From Miscanthus floridulus (taxonomy: Eukaryota; Streptophyta; Magnoliopsida; Poales; Poaceae), in the NCBI RefSeq assembly GCF_019320115.1, contig NC_089583.1, positions 79,315,928 through 79,379,927 on the forward strand: 64,000 nt of DNA. The letters are read 5' to 3'. The translations under genes were made by a program, and so were the position numbers. This document shows positions 55,073 to 64,000 of this stretch, piece after piece. Under the pieces are notes generated by a model. It was not told where the DNA came from. It ran no database searches and was given only the letters and a program-made list of their open reading frames with translations. Numbering within the stretch: the first letter of the stretch is position 1; each line of letters begins with the position of its first letter.

Positions 55073-56482
55073 AATCTCCCTTTTTTGGTAATTGATGACA
55101 ACTCTACAAAGATATGAAAATTAAGCTCTTTTGGATTCATGTTGCTTGCCCAAGCAATTTTACCATGTGTAAATGATTTTGGACAAGTACCACAAACCCG
55201 AAATGGTAGTGTTATCTCCCCCTACATATGTGCTAGAGTGTTTGTTTTGAAGCTCGCACATATGCATAGATTGAAATTGTGGGAGAGTAATTACTACTAA
55301 ATGATGCTAAGGTGTATAGAGTAAACCTTTGAAGCATGATACCAATCGAAGTTGCACCTTTAAGTTCATCCTTAGCACCATGGTTAGCTAGATATCACTT
55401 GGAAATAAAATCACTAGATACCTCGTGAGATCAACATTAAGACCAAGGTACTAGCATTACTTGAAAAGCATACCAAGTGTCTAGCTATCATCCTAAGCAT
55501 GCTAGTTTTTATTTCATCAATCAAATTCTACAACTAGCATACTTCACACAAGCATGCATATTGAATTTAAGAACTTATGTAATGTAAGCAAGCACATGAA
55601 TATGCACATATCAAATGCAATCAATCAAAGTTCATAAGCTTGCTCCCCCTATTTGTGTGCTTCTCTTGTCCAAGAATTTTGATCCATCTCTTTTCTTCAA
55701 TGTTGCTACCTCTTTGTCCATGCCCATGTCCAACCTCTACTTCTTTGTTTCAATTTCTCCTAAAGCTTTCATATCTACAATCTCAATCTTAAAGCTTTCA
55801 TATCTTTGTACAATCTCTCCCCCTTTGTCATCAATTTCCATAAAAGGTGTGCTTCTCATTGATGCAAAGGTATGCATTTTGGGTAGATGGTTCAGGCTTG
55901 AATCTTGCATTTTTGATGGACATCACTTGATTGTTGGAATGACACCACTTGAAGATACCACTTTTAACTTGTACCACTTGTATCTTGTGTAGGGCTTCTT
56001 GAGATACCACACATAGGATCTTTGATCTTGATATCAATTTGTATGACACCTCCCCCTATGTGATAGCATGGGTCATCCATTTGATACACTTGAGCTCTTG
56101 TGGGTGAGGGATGCATTCTTCATTTGATGATCACTTGTGGAACCATCGTCTTGCATGATTGATGCCATGTGTAGATGTGATATCACTTGAAAGAATCTTC
56201 TAGTATGGAACCACTTGTTGGATTTATCAATAAAAACCATTTCTTGAACATTTTCTATCTTCATGAGTACCACTTATAGGATGTCACCTATGAGTTGATC
56301 TAGACATCACTTGTAGATTCTTGATGAAATACTTGAGTCTAGATACCACTTGTAACAAACAAACTAGATATCCATTTGCATTGTTGTCTTGTGCTTGTAC
56401 TCTTATCACTATCATAAGTTTCTATGATTGACTTGAACTAAATTGATTTGCTTAAGCTTCCAAGTCCAGTTTGAACCAATAA
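55073..56482 (-). mobile_element. 3' internal region of the minus-strand copia element, non-coding
   Basis: It begins with the complement of the polypurine tract and contains Ser/Leu-rich low-complexity ORFs with no recognisable pol domain. It looks like the long 3' UTR of a SIRE-like element. It is interrupted at 56483 by a CACTA element; the rest is outside the window. Confidence 0.6.
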
Positions 56483-56509
56483 CACTAGTACAGAAACAAG
56501 CTATACTCC

Positions 56510-56710
56510 CGGTTGGGAAACCCCTTCAGTCCTGGTTTCCCAACCGGGAGCACAAATCTGGGACTAAAGGGCCCCTCCTTTAGTTCTAGTTTCTCGCTCA
56601 CCTTTAGTCCTGGTTGGTAATACCAATCGGGGCTAAAGAGGCCTCCCGACCTGGCCACGTGTGGCGGCCCTTTAGTCCCGGTTGGTATTACAAACCGGGA
56701 CTAAAGGTTT
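56510..56710. repeat. Left subterminal repeats of the CACTA element
   Basis: Four or five direct and inverted copies of CCTTTAGTCCCGGTTGGT and its complement, able to fold into hairpins. In En/Spm elements subterminal repeats bind the element's TNPA-type protein; whether that holds here is not shown. Confidence 0.75.
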
Positions 56711-57167
56711 TCTTTTTTTTCTTTTTTTTTATTTCTATTTTCAATTGATGATTCGTTTTGGTTTTTGAATAGTTTTTCGAATACGCATTCTACGCTGCTA
56801 ATAATATATGTATTCTACACGCTTATAATGTTCAAACATTTTGTACAAACTAAAGTATGAAACTAACGTATATATTACATGCATATACATATATTGTACA
56901 TTATTTTATGTACATATAATATGTATATATATATTACAAATAAAGCTTGCAATGTATATTCTATCATATCCTTGGGATAATAAATTCACTCCATCTGGTT
57001 TGGCTTCCATGTTTCGTTCATGTCATTGTAGAACTCGTCGGCGGGGTTTAAGACCTAGTCATTAAGAAATCCTGCTATGGTCTCTTAAATTACTTTCAGT
57101 TGGTCACGTCGTATGACTTTTTCCTTCAACCATAGAGTCTTCAATAAAAGTTAAAGGAAAAGTATTA

Positions 57168-57168
<1 letters not shown>

Positions 57169-57229
<61 letters not shown>
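57169..57229. repeat. (TA)n(TG)n microsatellite
   Basis: A TATATA run followed by about 24 TG units, inside an intron-like spacer of the CACTA gene. Confidence 0.97.
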
Positions 57230-57230
<1 letters not shown>

Positions 57231-57811
57231 GGTCACGTGATTACTTATATATATGACCAATAAAAGAAATTGTGAATATATGAATATATTTATATAACAT
57301 ACTTTGAGGATCTCTTCAGGAGTTCTTTTTGAGTACGCCATGATGAACTCGCAAACATAGTATCCGCAGTAGTTGGTCCCCTATTCTTGCCTCAGAACCC
57401 ACTTTTACGAGAAAAAAAATCCGATGAATTGAAAGCATGCATGGTGTTAATTGAATTATATATATATATAAATGTAGCTAGTACTTACTTTGTGTGCGAT
57501 TACATCCAGTGGCACTTTGCAATGTTTCATGTGGTGTTCCTCAATGAAACTTTTCCAAACACTGCGCCTAATAAAATAAAAAATTAATTTGACCTTTAAT
57601 AATTGTTGCAGTTAAGAGATCGGGGTATATATAGTTGCTAGAGAGACCAAATTACCCTTGAATAATATCTATCATGTCTTAGTACTCTGTTTGCTCTTTT
57701 CTTAATGAGTCTAAGATGCTCAACCGACTATTGGCCATATCGATGACCATCAATATCTAGTGATTGCTGCATATATTTTTATACACAAATATGATCGACA
57801 TTAACTAGAGT

Positions 57812-57815
<4 letters not shown>

Positions 57816-57881
<66 letters not shown>
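57816..57881. repeat. (TA)n microsatellite
   Basis: About 33 uninterrupted TA units. Confidence 0.97.
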
Positions 57882-57883
<2 letters not shown>

Positions 57884-60800
57884 GAGATAGCTTAGCTAGT
57901 AAGCAAATAATTGAACAAATGTCCATATGATCGACATTAATTATTTAACACTCACTTGAAGTTGTAGGGGAAGAGTATGTCCTTGTTTTGTTGGTTCACT
58001 AAGAACCTCATGAGATTTTTCTCGAGTTTAGCTTTTCATTCAGGCGGGGGATTAGGGTGTTTGAATACGATATTTGGATCAATGAAACCAACATTATTAT
58101 CCTTTCTCTTTTTGAGTTCTGTCATCGCATATCTGCATATATAAAAATATAGTGTGAGGATATATAATTTATATATATACATGTAGCTTTATATATATAC
58201 ACTTTAATAGTAGAAAATAATCACACTTACAGACAATAGCAGCTAATGAGACTTTTATTGAGAGAGTCCAGGTGGCATAGTTGGTGTAATTTTAAAAACT
58301 CGACATATATAACGTCATCGTCACGGAAGTAATGTTGGTTTCTAACTCTGATAGAAACAAAGGTCATCTCTCCCCATTCATACGCCGCCATGTACCACTT
58401 GTTTAGCAGGTATATTTGCGTGCCCAGTTCACCTAAGGCCTCAGGGTTGTATAGACTCTTTCCATGTTCAAATTTCTTCCAAGGATCCACTTTCGGAGTA
58501 GATGATCCTTCAGCGAGCACTTGTGCAAGGTCTAAACCAGTATCCTCGTAAAACCAAACCAGGTCCTCAAAATCGACGTCCAGTAAGTCTAAGTTGGAAC
58601 CATATTCATTACGAATGACAAGAGGGGGGACTGATTGTTGCAATTGTTGTCCGAGTTGTGCAACACATTTCCCTGCTCTAGTTTTTTTCTGTGCTGCCTC
58701 AAATGACTTGGTGAAAGAGCGGTCGTAGTCTGATTTTGGCAGGGCCTTTTGAGATTCCCGCTTTTTTGGTCCACCTTCTTTCTTAGAAGATCTGGAGGTA
58801 GGTAGAAGTATGGTTTCTCCGGGTTCTCCCTCGCTTCTCATTGCTTTCTTACTTTTTTGAAGAAATTGTTCACATCTTTTTGTACTGCAGCATTTAATTC
58901 CTTTTCACTTTTCTCGTAAGACAGTTTTTGGAGAATAACTAGATTAGAGGAGGCTTTCTTCTTTATCGGCTGGTGGGCCAACAGCTCCGTTTGTGGGGCG
59001 GACCTCTTAGGAGCTGGCTGCTTCTTGGTCATCAAGGGAGGCAGGGCAGCTGTTGGAGACCTCCTTGGAGGTGGCAGCGGTGGCGGCGTTGCATAATCAT
59101 TGCCCAGAGCACTATGATGATCTGGAGATTGAATAATTAGACTTAGATTGGCTGAGGCCCTGCTGTGTGAGTACAAAAAAGAATAATTAGGTATAAGAAA
59201 TTATTATTATTAATCATGCATGTCAATAGAAAATTAGTGAAAAAATTGTTTCGTTCACTTTTGTCCACACCTATTGTTTGACAATTGAGGAAGTGGCAGT
59301 GGACTAGAGACTCTAGGAATAATGATGTAGCGCTTGCGCCATAGTATGAATGTCTTCTCTGCTTCTCCTAGAGTCTTCTCCCCATCACCTCCTAGATGTC
59401 AAGAGCCAGATCACTAAAACCTTTGTTAACTCTATCCACTGAGACACTATCATATCCAGGTGATATTATTGCCCCATGGATTCTTGATGTCTTGGTAGGA
59501 TCTGGAGGAGAAAAAATACCGAGAGCCACTATGATTGTGGTATTCCCTTTTGGAATATGTAGCTCACATGATGTAAATGGTGCAGTGATGTCATCCACGG
59601 AGAAACGTAGCATTGCGTCATCTTGATTTGGCAACTCTGTGAAAGCGTAGCTACTTTTCAACTGATCAGGGGGGCTAATATTAATGTTGATTCCTGAATC
59701 TGATGCCTACAATTGGGCACTCATTGCTATTTGCACTAGCTTTATGATTTCCTCCTGCATTCTAGCTTGCATGTCTTTTTCATGCTCCTGTGTTTGAAGC
59801 AATGCCTCCCGTGACTCACGAACATATTCCTCCAACTTGTTGATCCACGCTGCTTCCTCATCCTTCTTTCTCTACTAGATTTTGTAGGTATCTCTGTTGT
59901 TAGGGAAACCATGCTCCCAAGAAATGTTCCGTCCTAAACCTCTTGTTCGGCCACTGTGTGCAGCAGTCCCGATGGCATACGTCAGTTCATCCTTCTCTCT
60001 ATTAGGCCTGAACGCACCAATAGCTTTAGCTTGTAGAGCATAAGAAAATCTTTGTATTGCTCTTTTGAGTTTTGGGCCATGAACCAGCTTCCCAGTCTCT
60101 AGGTCCAGTCTTCCCCCATGAACAAAAAACTAATTCTTCGTGTGTTTGGGCCAATTGAGTGATTCTGGTGTGATACCCTTGGCAAGAATGTCCGCTTCCA
60201 TTTTTTCCCACTTGGGAATGGCAGTCGTGTAGCCACCTGATCCCATGCCATGGTGGTATACCTTTTGTCGGGCATTCTCTTAGTTCCTTCTCACTTGTTT
60301 CTCACCCTCTTTCGATGTCTTATACTATACAAAATCATTCCAGTAGGGCCTCAACTTCACGAGCGGGCCCCTAGTATTGAAATTGGGCATTAGGTTCTTC
60401 TTGATGTATTTCATGTATAGGGATTTCTTCCAAGTCTAGAATTGTGTGGCCATCTTCTTCATAGCCCACTTTCGAACTAGCTCCTTCAATTCATCATCGT
60501 TGATATCATCATAATCATCCGCTTACAACGTAAAATGTTGAAGGATATCATCCCAAGTTAAATTCTTATCAAGATCAGAGACAAAACTAACATGAGGCTC
60601 ATTGATCTTTTGCTTCCATTCACGGGCACTGATTGAAAGTCTGTCCCTTATAAGATACCCATAGTGTTGCACAAATTTCCTTGCATGTGGACCAAGTGGT
60701 TCGCCTGTCTCAATATTGAATTCCGATATTATGTAGTACCCCTCCAATGGCTTTTTCGGGCCTCGAATATTTTTGCTTTTCGCAGTTGTGGTCGTCGATC

Positions 60801-61219
60801 CAGAGGGCTACGTATAAAAAAAGAATAAATGAATATCATGTGTACACATAATAGATGATAGATATTCAAAAATATATATATAATATTCAAATATATATAT
60901 ATATAAATATATATACCTTGCTAGTATTTTCTTGCATAATATTTTCTTGCTTATTTTTAAGAGACAGGTATTGACTCCCGTCATCTACATCCTGCTGGTC
61001 ATCATCGGTAAATTGAGTGCCGGTGTTGATAATATCCATCATTTCTTCATCTATGTTGTCTCTCGGGGCAGCCATGTAGCTTTTACACCACTAGATATAT
61101 CTATAAAAAATAAAAACCATATATCTATAAAATGGATCGAGTCATGTGCTTAAAATTAATTAAATAACTACACTCAAAATTTAAGTCTCCAAAGCATAAC
61201 TTTGATTTCTTATTTTCTA

Positions 61220-61580
61220 GAAATATTTATTGGCAAGTGATATATATAACAAATTTATATATATAACAATATAAATTTAAAACTCTCTAATATGTATAAC
61301 AAATATATATATAACAATACAAATTTATAACTCTCTAATATGTATGTATAACAAATTTATATATATAACAATATAAATTTATAACTCTAATATATATGTA
61401 TAACAAATTTAGCTATATAACAATATAAATTTATAACTCTCTAATATAGATGTATAACAAATTTATATATATAAAAATACAAATTTATAACTCTCTAATA
61501 TATATATATAACAAATTTATAACTCTCTAATATATATATACATATAATAAATTTATATATATAACAAATTTATATATATC
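61220..61580. repeat. AT-rich minisatellite upstream of the CACTA accessory gene
   Basis: About six degenerate copies of a roughly 55-65-bp unit with the core ATAACAATATAAATTTATAA followed by CTCTCTAATAT. It lies between the PEX7-like fragment and the start of the accessory gene. Confidence 0.8.
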
Positions 61581-61633
61581 AATACACAGTACGTTGGGGC
61601 CGGCGGCGTTGGTGGCGCGCGGGGCGGCCGGCG

Positions 61634-61827
61634 TTGGGGTTCCAGTCGAGGCCGCGCACCTCCCACGCGTGCTCGCGGAGGAGGCGCATGGGGTTCTGCG
61701 GTGACGGGAGCCGCATGGCGTCGAAGAGGCGCATGGAGCCGTCCCTAGAGGCGGCGGCGCAGAGGGAGTCATGGGACCCAGAGACGGTGATAAGGGCGGC
61801 GGCGACGGCAGTGGCGATGGGCGACAA
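61634..61827 (-). pseudogene. PEX7: Captured fragment of a PEX7-like WD40 protein gene
   Basis: The minus-strand frame reads SHDSLCAAASRDGSMRLFD, then PSPQNPMRLLREHAWEVRGL and DWNP. This is one WD40 blade plus the start of the next, with the sequence style of plant PEX7, the cytosolic receptor for PTS2 peroxisomal import signals. About 65 codons out of roughly 320 remain; no ATG precedes it (first codon is TTG). GC-rich composition contrasts with the AT-rich surroundings. A minus-strand TATATAAG at 61869-61862 stands about 40 bp upstream. Capture by the CACTA element is inferred from its position just inside the subterminal repeats. Confidence 0.7.
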
Positions 61828-61861
61828 AGACGAAGAGTGAGGAGGAAGAAGAAATAGCTAC

Positions 61862-61869
61862 CTTATATA
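61862..61869 (-). promoter_or_regulatory. TATA box between CACTA subterminal repeats and the PEX7-like fragment
   Basis: The minus strand reads CCCTATATAAGGTAGC, a strong TATA match placed to transcribe through the captured fragment. Confidence 0.55.
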
Positions 61870-61871
61870 GG

Positions 61872-62092
61872 GGAGGGACCTTTAGTCCCGACTCGTGTAA
61901 ATGCCCGGGACGAAAAGACCTTTAGTCGCGGCTGGTATACCTTTAGTCCAGGCTGTTATTACAAGGTTACTAGCTGGGACTTAGTCCCGGCTGGTATTAT
62001 GAGCCAGGACTAAAGGTGTATTTTGGCGGGCCACAAAAAATGTAGCCCACCTTTAGTCCCTGGTGGTATATCTACCCGGGACTAAAGTTGGG
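61872..62092. repeat. Right subterminal repeats of the CACTA element
   Basis: Several copies of CCTTTAGTCCCGGCTGGTATTA-like units and complements, matching those at 56510-56710. Confidence 0.75.
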
Positions 62093-62425
62093 CTGCAGTT
62101 TCACTTCCCACCCGTTTCAAGCTCCATTTGTTTTTTTATATATTTCTTTCTATAAAATGTTAAAGTCTTGTTAATTGCACAGTAAATTAAATACAAGGCA
62201 TAAAATTGTTTTAAAAGAATATGGATTTACTTTTGCTTTATTGCACACAGGAAAATTGTGTGACCTAAAGTTTTTTGTTTTTTCTTATAAATATTGAAAC
62301 ATAATGTCATTAATAATTACTATTTATTAATGCAAAAATGTAGTGTTTAATTTAAATCATTAAAACTTTTGTTTTCGATTGGAAATTTGTTTTCACATCA
62401 TTTTAACGTAAATATTTTCATTAAA
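62093..62425. other. AT-rich spacer, no gene
   Basis: Nothing recognisable; it lies between the subterminal repeats and the truncated TNP2 gene. Confidence 0.45.
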
Positions 62426-63019
62426 CCTTCGGAAGCATCTTCTTTTGGATTTTCAGTAACTCCCCAAATCCCTTATCAGATACACCATTCTTTGCCTTCC
62501 ATTGCAGCAATTCCAGTGTGGTACCCAACTTTTTCTGCCCCGCATCACAAGTTGGGTATAGCAATTTCTTGTGATCCTCTAGCATGCGCTCGAACTTGAT
62601 CTTCTCATTTTCACTTTAGCATTCTCTTTGTGCGTCACGAATGGCCTGACCAAGATCATCAGTGGACTCATCTTCTGCCTCTACCTCTTCTTCAGCTTCC
62701 CCCATTGCAGTATCATTGAAGGCACCATATTCAGCAATAATGTCATCATCGTCTCATTGTTCTTCTTCACCTTCTTCCATTACAACCTCGGTTTCTCCGT
62801 GCTTCGTCCAATAAATATAGTTTTGCATGAAACCCGACTTCAACAAGTGTGAATGAAGACTCCTTGAGCTAGCATATTCCTTCAAATTCTTACATATGGC
62901 ACTTGGGCAGCACACGAAACCATCTCATTTGTTTGCCTCGGCCACACGTAAGAAAGAATGCATGCCTCAATGAACTCTTGGGAGCGGCGATCAGCATTGT
63001 ACATCCAATGCTGGCTCAT
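62426..63019 (-). pseudogene. N-terminal fragment of a CACTA TNP2 transposase
   Basis: From ATG 63019 the frame opens MSQHWMYNADRRSQEFIEAC, the transposase-associated N-terminal domain. A frameshift near 62958 leads into a second frame with LRVAEANK, the Cys pairs CCPSAICKNLKEYASS and HSHLLKSGFM, then DDDDIIAEYGAFNDTAMGEA and ERMLEDHKKLLYPTCDAG. Stops occur in that frame (TGA twice, TAA once). Similarity ends near 62426 at KKMLPK; the whole catalytic region is gone. It may belong to the same or a second CACTA copy. Confidence 0.75.
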
Positions 63020-63107
63020 CTGCATTACATGACATACATACCATATTAAAACCTAAAACATAATTAGTTAATTATACGATATGCATGCCACCACACAAGG
63101 TATTAAT

Positions 63108-63631
63108 TTATGAAAGTCTTGCTACAATGTAGATAATCCCAACTACCACTAAAAAAACTAAAGCTAAAATGCACTTCAGCAGCATAAGGATTTCACGACC
63201 AATCCCAACTAAAACAGACATATCATGCGTTTGTTCAACATCTATGGGCTTCTTCCACAAGATCACTGTCTCATCAGCCGCCGTAGCCGCCTATGCAAGA
63301 GAGTTTTGCACGTGTTCAACATACTCTTCCTTCTAGTACCAGCCTAAACATCCAGTGCCATCCCACTGAAATTAAAACAAAAAATTAGAACTTTACTCAC
63401 AATTATCATGAAAATAAGTATAAATTAACCATAATCATCAAATGCGATAAAATAACTCACATTACGATCCAGACACTTGTAGAAGATACGGCCCTTGTTG
63501 GGACACTCCTTCCTCACCCGGTACTCCATCACAATCTTCTCCTCACACTTGCCGCATGCAATGAGAGGGAGGTCCGGCCTCAGTCGCTTTGGAACCCGAT
63601 GAGAGGCCAAGGACCCAGAAGCAGTTGCCAT
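63108..63631 (-). pseudogene. GRF-type zinc-finger protein with C-terminal membrane segment, two exons
   Basis: Exon 1 63631-63461 (ATG; MATASGSLASHRVPKRLRPD, then LIACGKCEEKIVMEYRVRKE, GRIFYKCLDRN). The intron is 63460-63366, GT..AG, phase 0, 95 nt. Exon 2 63365-63108 (WDGTGCLGWY… ending VARLS, TAA 63110-63108). The Cys residues with GRI(F) fit a zf-GRF domain. The C-terminus (MLLKCILALVFLVVVGIIYI) is a probable transmembrane helix. Two TAG codons lie in exon 2 at 63335-63333 and 63293-63291. Such short genes are common beside grass transposons; a role is not known. Confidence 0.7.
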
Positions 63632-64000
63632 CTACTCTCTATACTCATTTTTAATATAATATACATTTCTCATTTTATAAACAAATAAAATTAAAAAAAT
63701 CTAAAATTCTCTATATCTCTAAACCATGAAGTGTGCTATGCATGCTAGAAATGAAAGCTGAATACTAGTTTTGAATAACTACTTTAACCTTCCTTCATCC
63801 AAATATGCAAACTTTAAAGTGATTTTGAGCTTAAATGGCTTACAAATAAAAAAATCCACCATAAAAAACCACATATATCTAGTCCACAAAATGAGATATG
63901 CTACTGATGAAATATGAGAGTATAAAGTTGGTAACCTTTAGAACCAAAGAATCGATGGAGGAATCAAAGAAATCTTATGATTACCGGCGATGAGGAAGAA
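63632..64000. other. AT-rich sequence at the window end, no gene seen
   Basis: Upstream region of the GRF gene; no clear TATA box, ORF or repeat end. Confidence 0.4.

Larger units (their letters stand above)
56986..61075 (-). pseudogene. CACTA accessory gene with C-terminal Ulp1-like cysteine protease
   Basis: Read right to left from ATG 61075 (acidic N-terminus, DEEMMDIINTGTQFTDDDQQ), a GT donor follows in AT-rich sequence. Next pieces: GEPLGPHARKFVQHYGYLIR and LTWDDILQHFTL (60750-60523), KLRPYWNDFV and WEKMEADILAKGITPESLNW (near 60350-60150), GLGRNISWEHGFPNNRDTY (near 59900), a DUF8039-type stretch (SCELHIPKGNTTIIVALG, 59560-59500), a basic linker (59176-58838), then DLVWFYEDTGLDLAQVL and DDDVIYVEFLKLHQL (58841-58227). 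Finally Ulp1 pieces: VGFIDPNIVFKHPNP, ILMVIDMANSRLSILDSL and GTNYCGYYVCEF (57380-57340, with the catalytic Cys), ending at TGA 56988-56986. More than eight in-frame stops make it a pseudogene. Domain identity is from motif recognition. Confidence 0.72.
56483..62092 (-). mobile_element. CACTA (En/Spm) DNA transposon, left end defined, right end unclear
   Basis: Left terminal repeat CACTAGTACAGAAAC at 56483-56497 with TAA before it. Subterminal repeats with CTTTAGTCCCGGTTGGTATTA occur at 56510-56710 and again at 61872-62092, both near an end as in CACTA elements. Between them lie a CACTA accessory/Ulp1 gene on the minus strand and a PEX7-like fragment. A matching right terminal repeat was not found, so the right end may be deleted. 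Confidence 0.75.

Noticed and set aside
62330..62346. AAAAATGTAGTG as the right terminal repeat of the CACTA element
   Set aside because: Its complement starts CACTACATTTTT, which does not match the left end CACTAGTACAGAAAC, and no TAA duplication is present.

Overview
This window is intergenic DNA from a large plant genome, almost certainly a grass and probably Panicoideae/Andropogoneae (sugarcane, Miscanthus or sorghum type). The basis is the repeat content: Tat-like Ty3/gypsy elements with antisense genes, Del/Tekay-type giant LTRs, SIRE/Maximus-type Ty1/copia LTRs carrying a CCGGACG motif array, Stowaway MITEs, and a CACTA element with an Ulp1-protease gene. No bacterial or organellar features are present. 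The species assignment is inference.

Layout. (1) 1-10605: nearly complete Ty3/gypsy element A, with 5' LTR tail, primer site, gag-protease (two in-frame stops), pol, then a six-exon gene on the opposite strand encoding a plant-mobile-domain-like protein with a coiled-coil tail, then PPT and a 1376-bp 3' LTR. (2) 10606-21403: older, gag-less gypsy element B, split between reverse transcriptase and RNase H by a Del/Tekay-type LTR (11908-18997) that itself carries a copia solo LTR (12792-15132, TSD CCCAC). (3) 21404-25448: a second Del/Tekay-type LTR followed by an initiator-tRNA-Met primer site. (4) 25.45-28.04 kb: arrays of a TTGCAAGTGTTTCA motif around a 748-bp hAT MITE (8-bp TSD). (5) 28045-34019: rearranged SIRE-type copia element with pol end, an extra putative plant transposon protein ORF, and a 3' LTR. 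(6) 34.0-41.0 kb: the only region that looks like host sequence. It holds an apparently intact secreted glycine-rich protein gene (35165-35872, minus), a broken paralogue with a MITE in it, gene fragments resembling a PPR protein and a DUF1998-type helicase, two Stowaway MITEs, and a Mutator-type MITE with a 9-bp TSD. (7) 41037-52925: minus-strand gypsy element C, also with a gene antisense to pol between integrase and 3' LTR, interrupted by a 2.7-kb copia solo LTR (TSD GCGGG). (8) 52926-56482: LTR and 3' internal region of a minus-strand SIRE copia element inserted in C's reverse transcriptase. (9) 56483-64000: CACTA DNA-transposon material with an Ulp1-protease gene, a captured PEX7-like fragment, subterminal repeats, a TNP2 N-terminal fragment and a GRF zinc-finger gene.

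The most interesting signal is shared by gypsy elements A and C. In both, a gene with its own TATA-like box about 130 bp upstream of its ATG lies antisense to gag-pol between integrase and 3' LTR. It encodes a plant transposon-associated N-terminal domain (plant mobile domain in A, Transposase_28-like in C) followed by a coiled coil. In A, five introns with consistent phases can be read directly from the sequence. All other element genes carry stops or deletions, so the window is a layered record of nested insertions.
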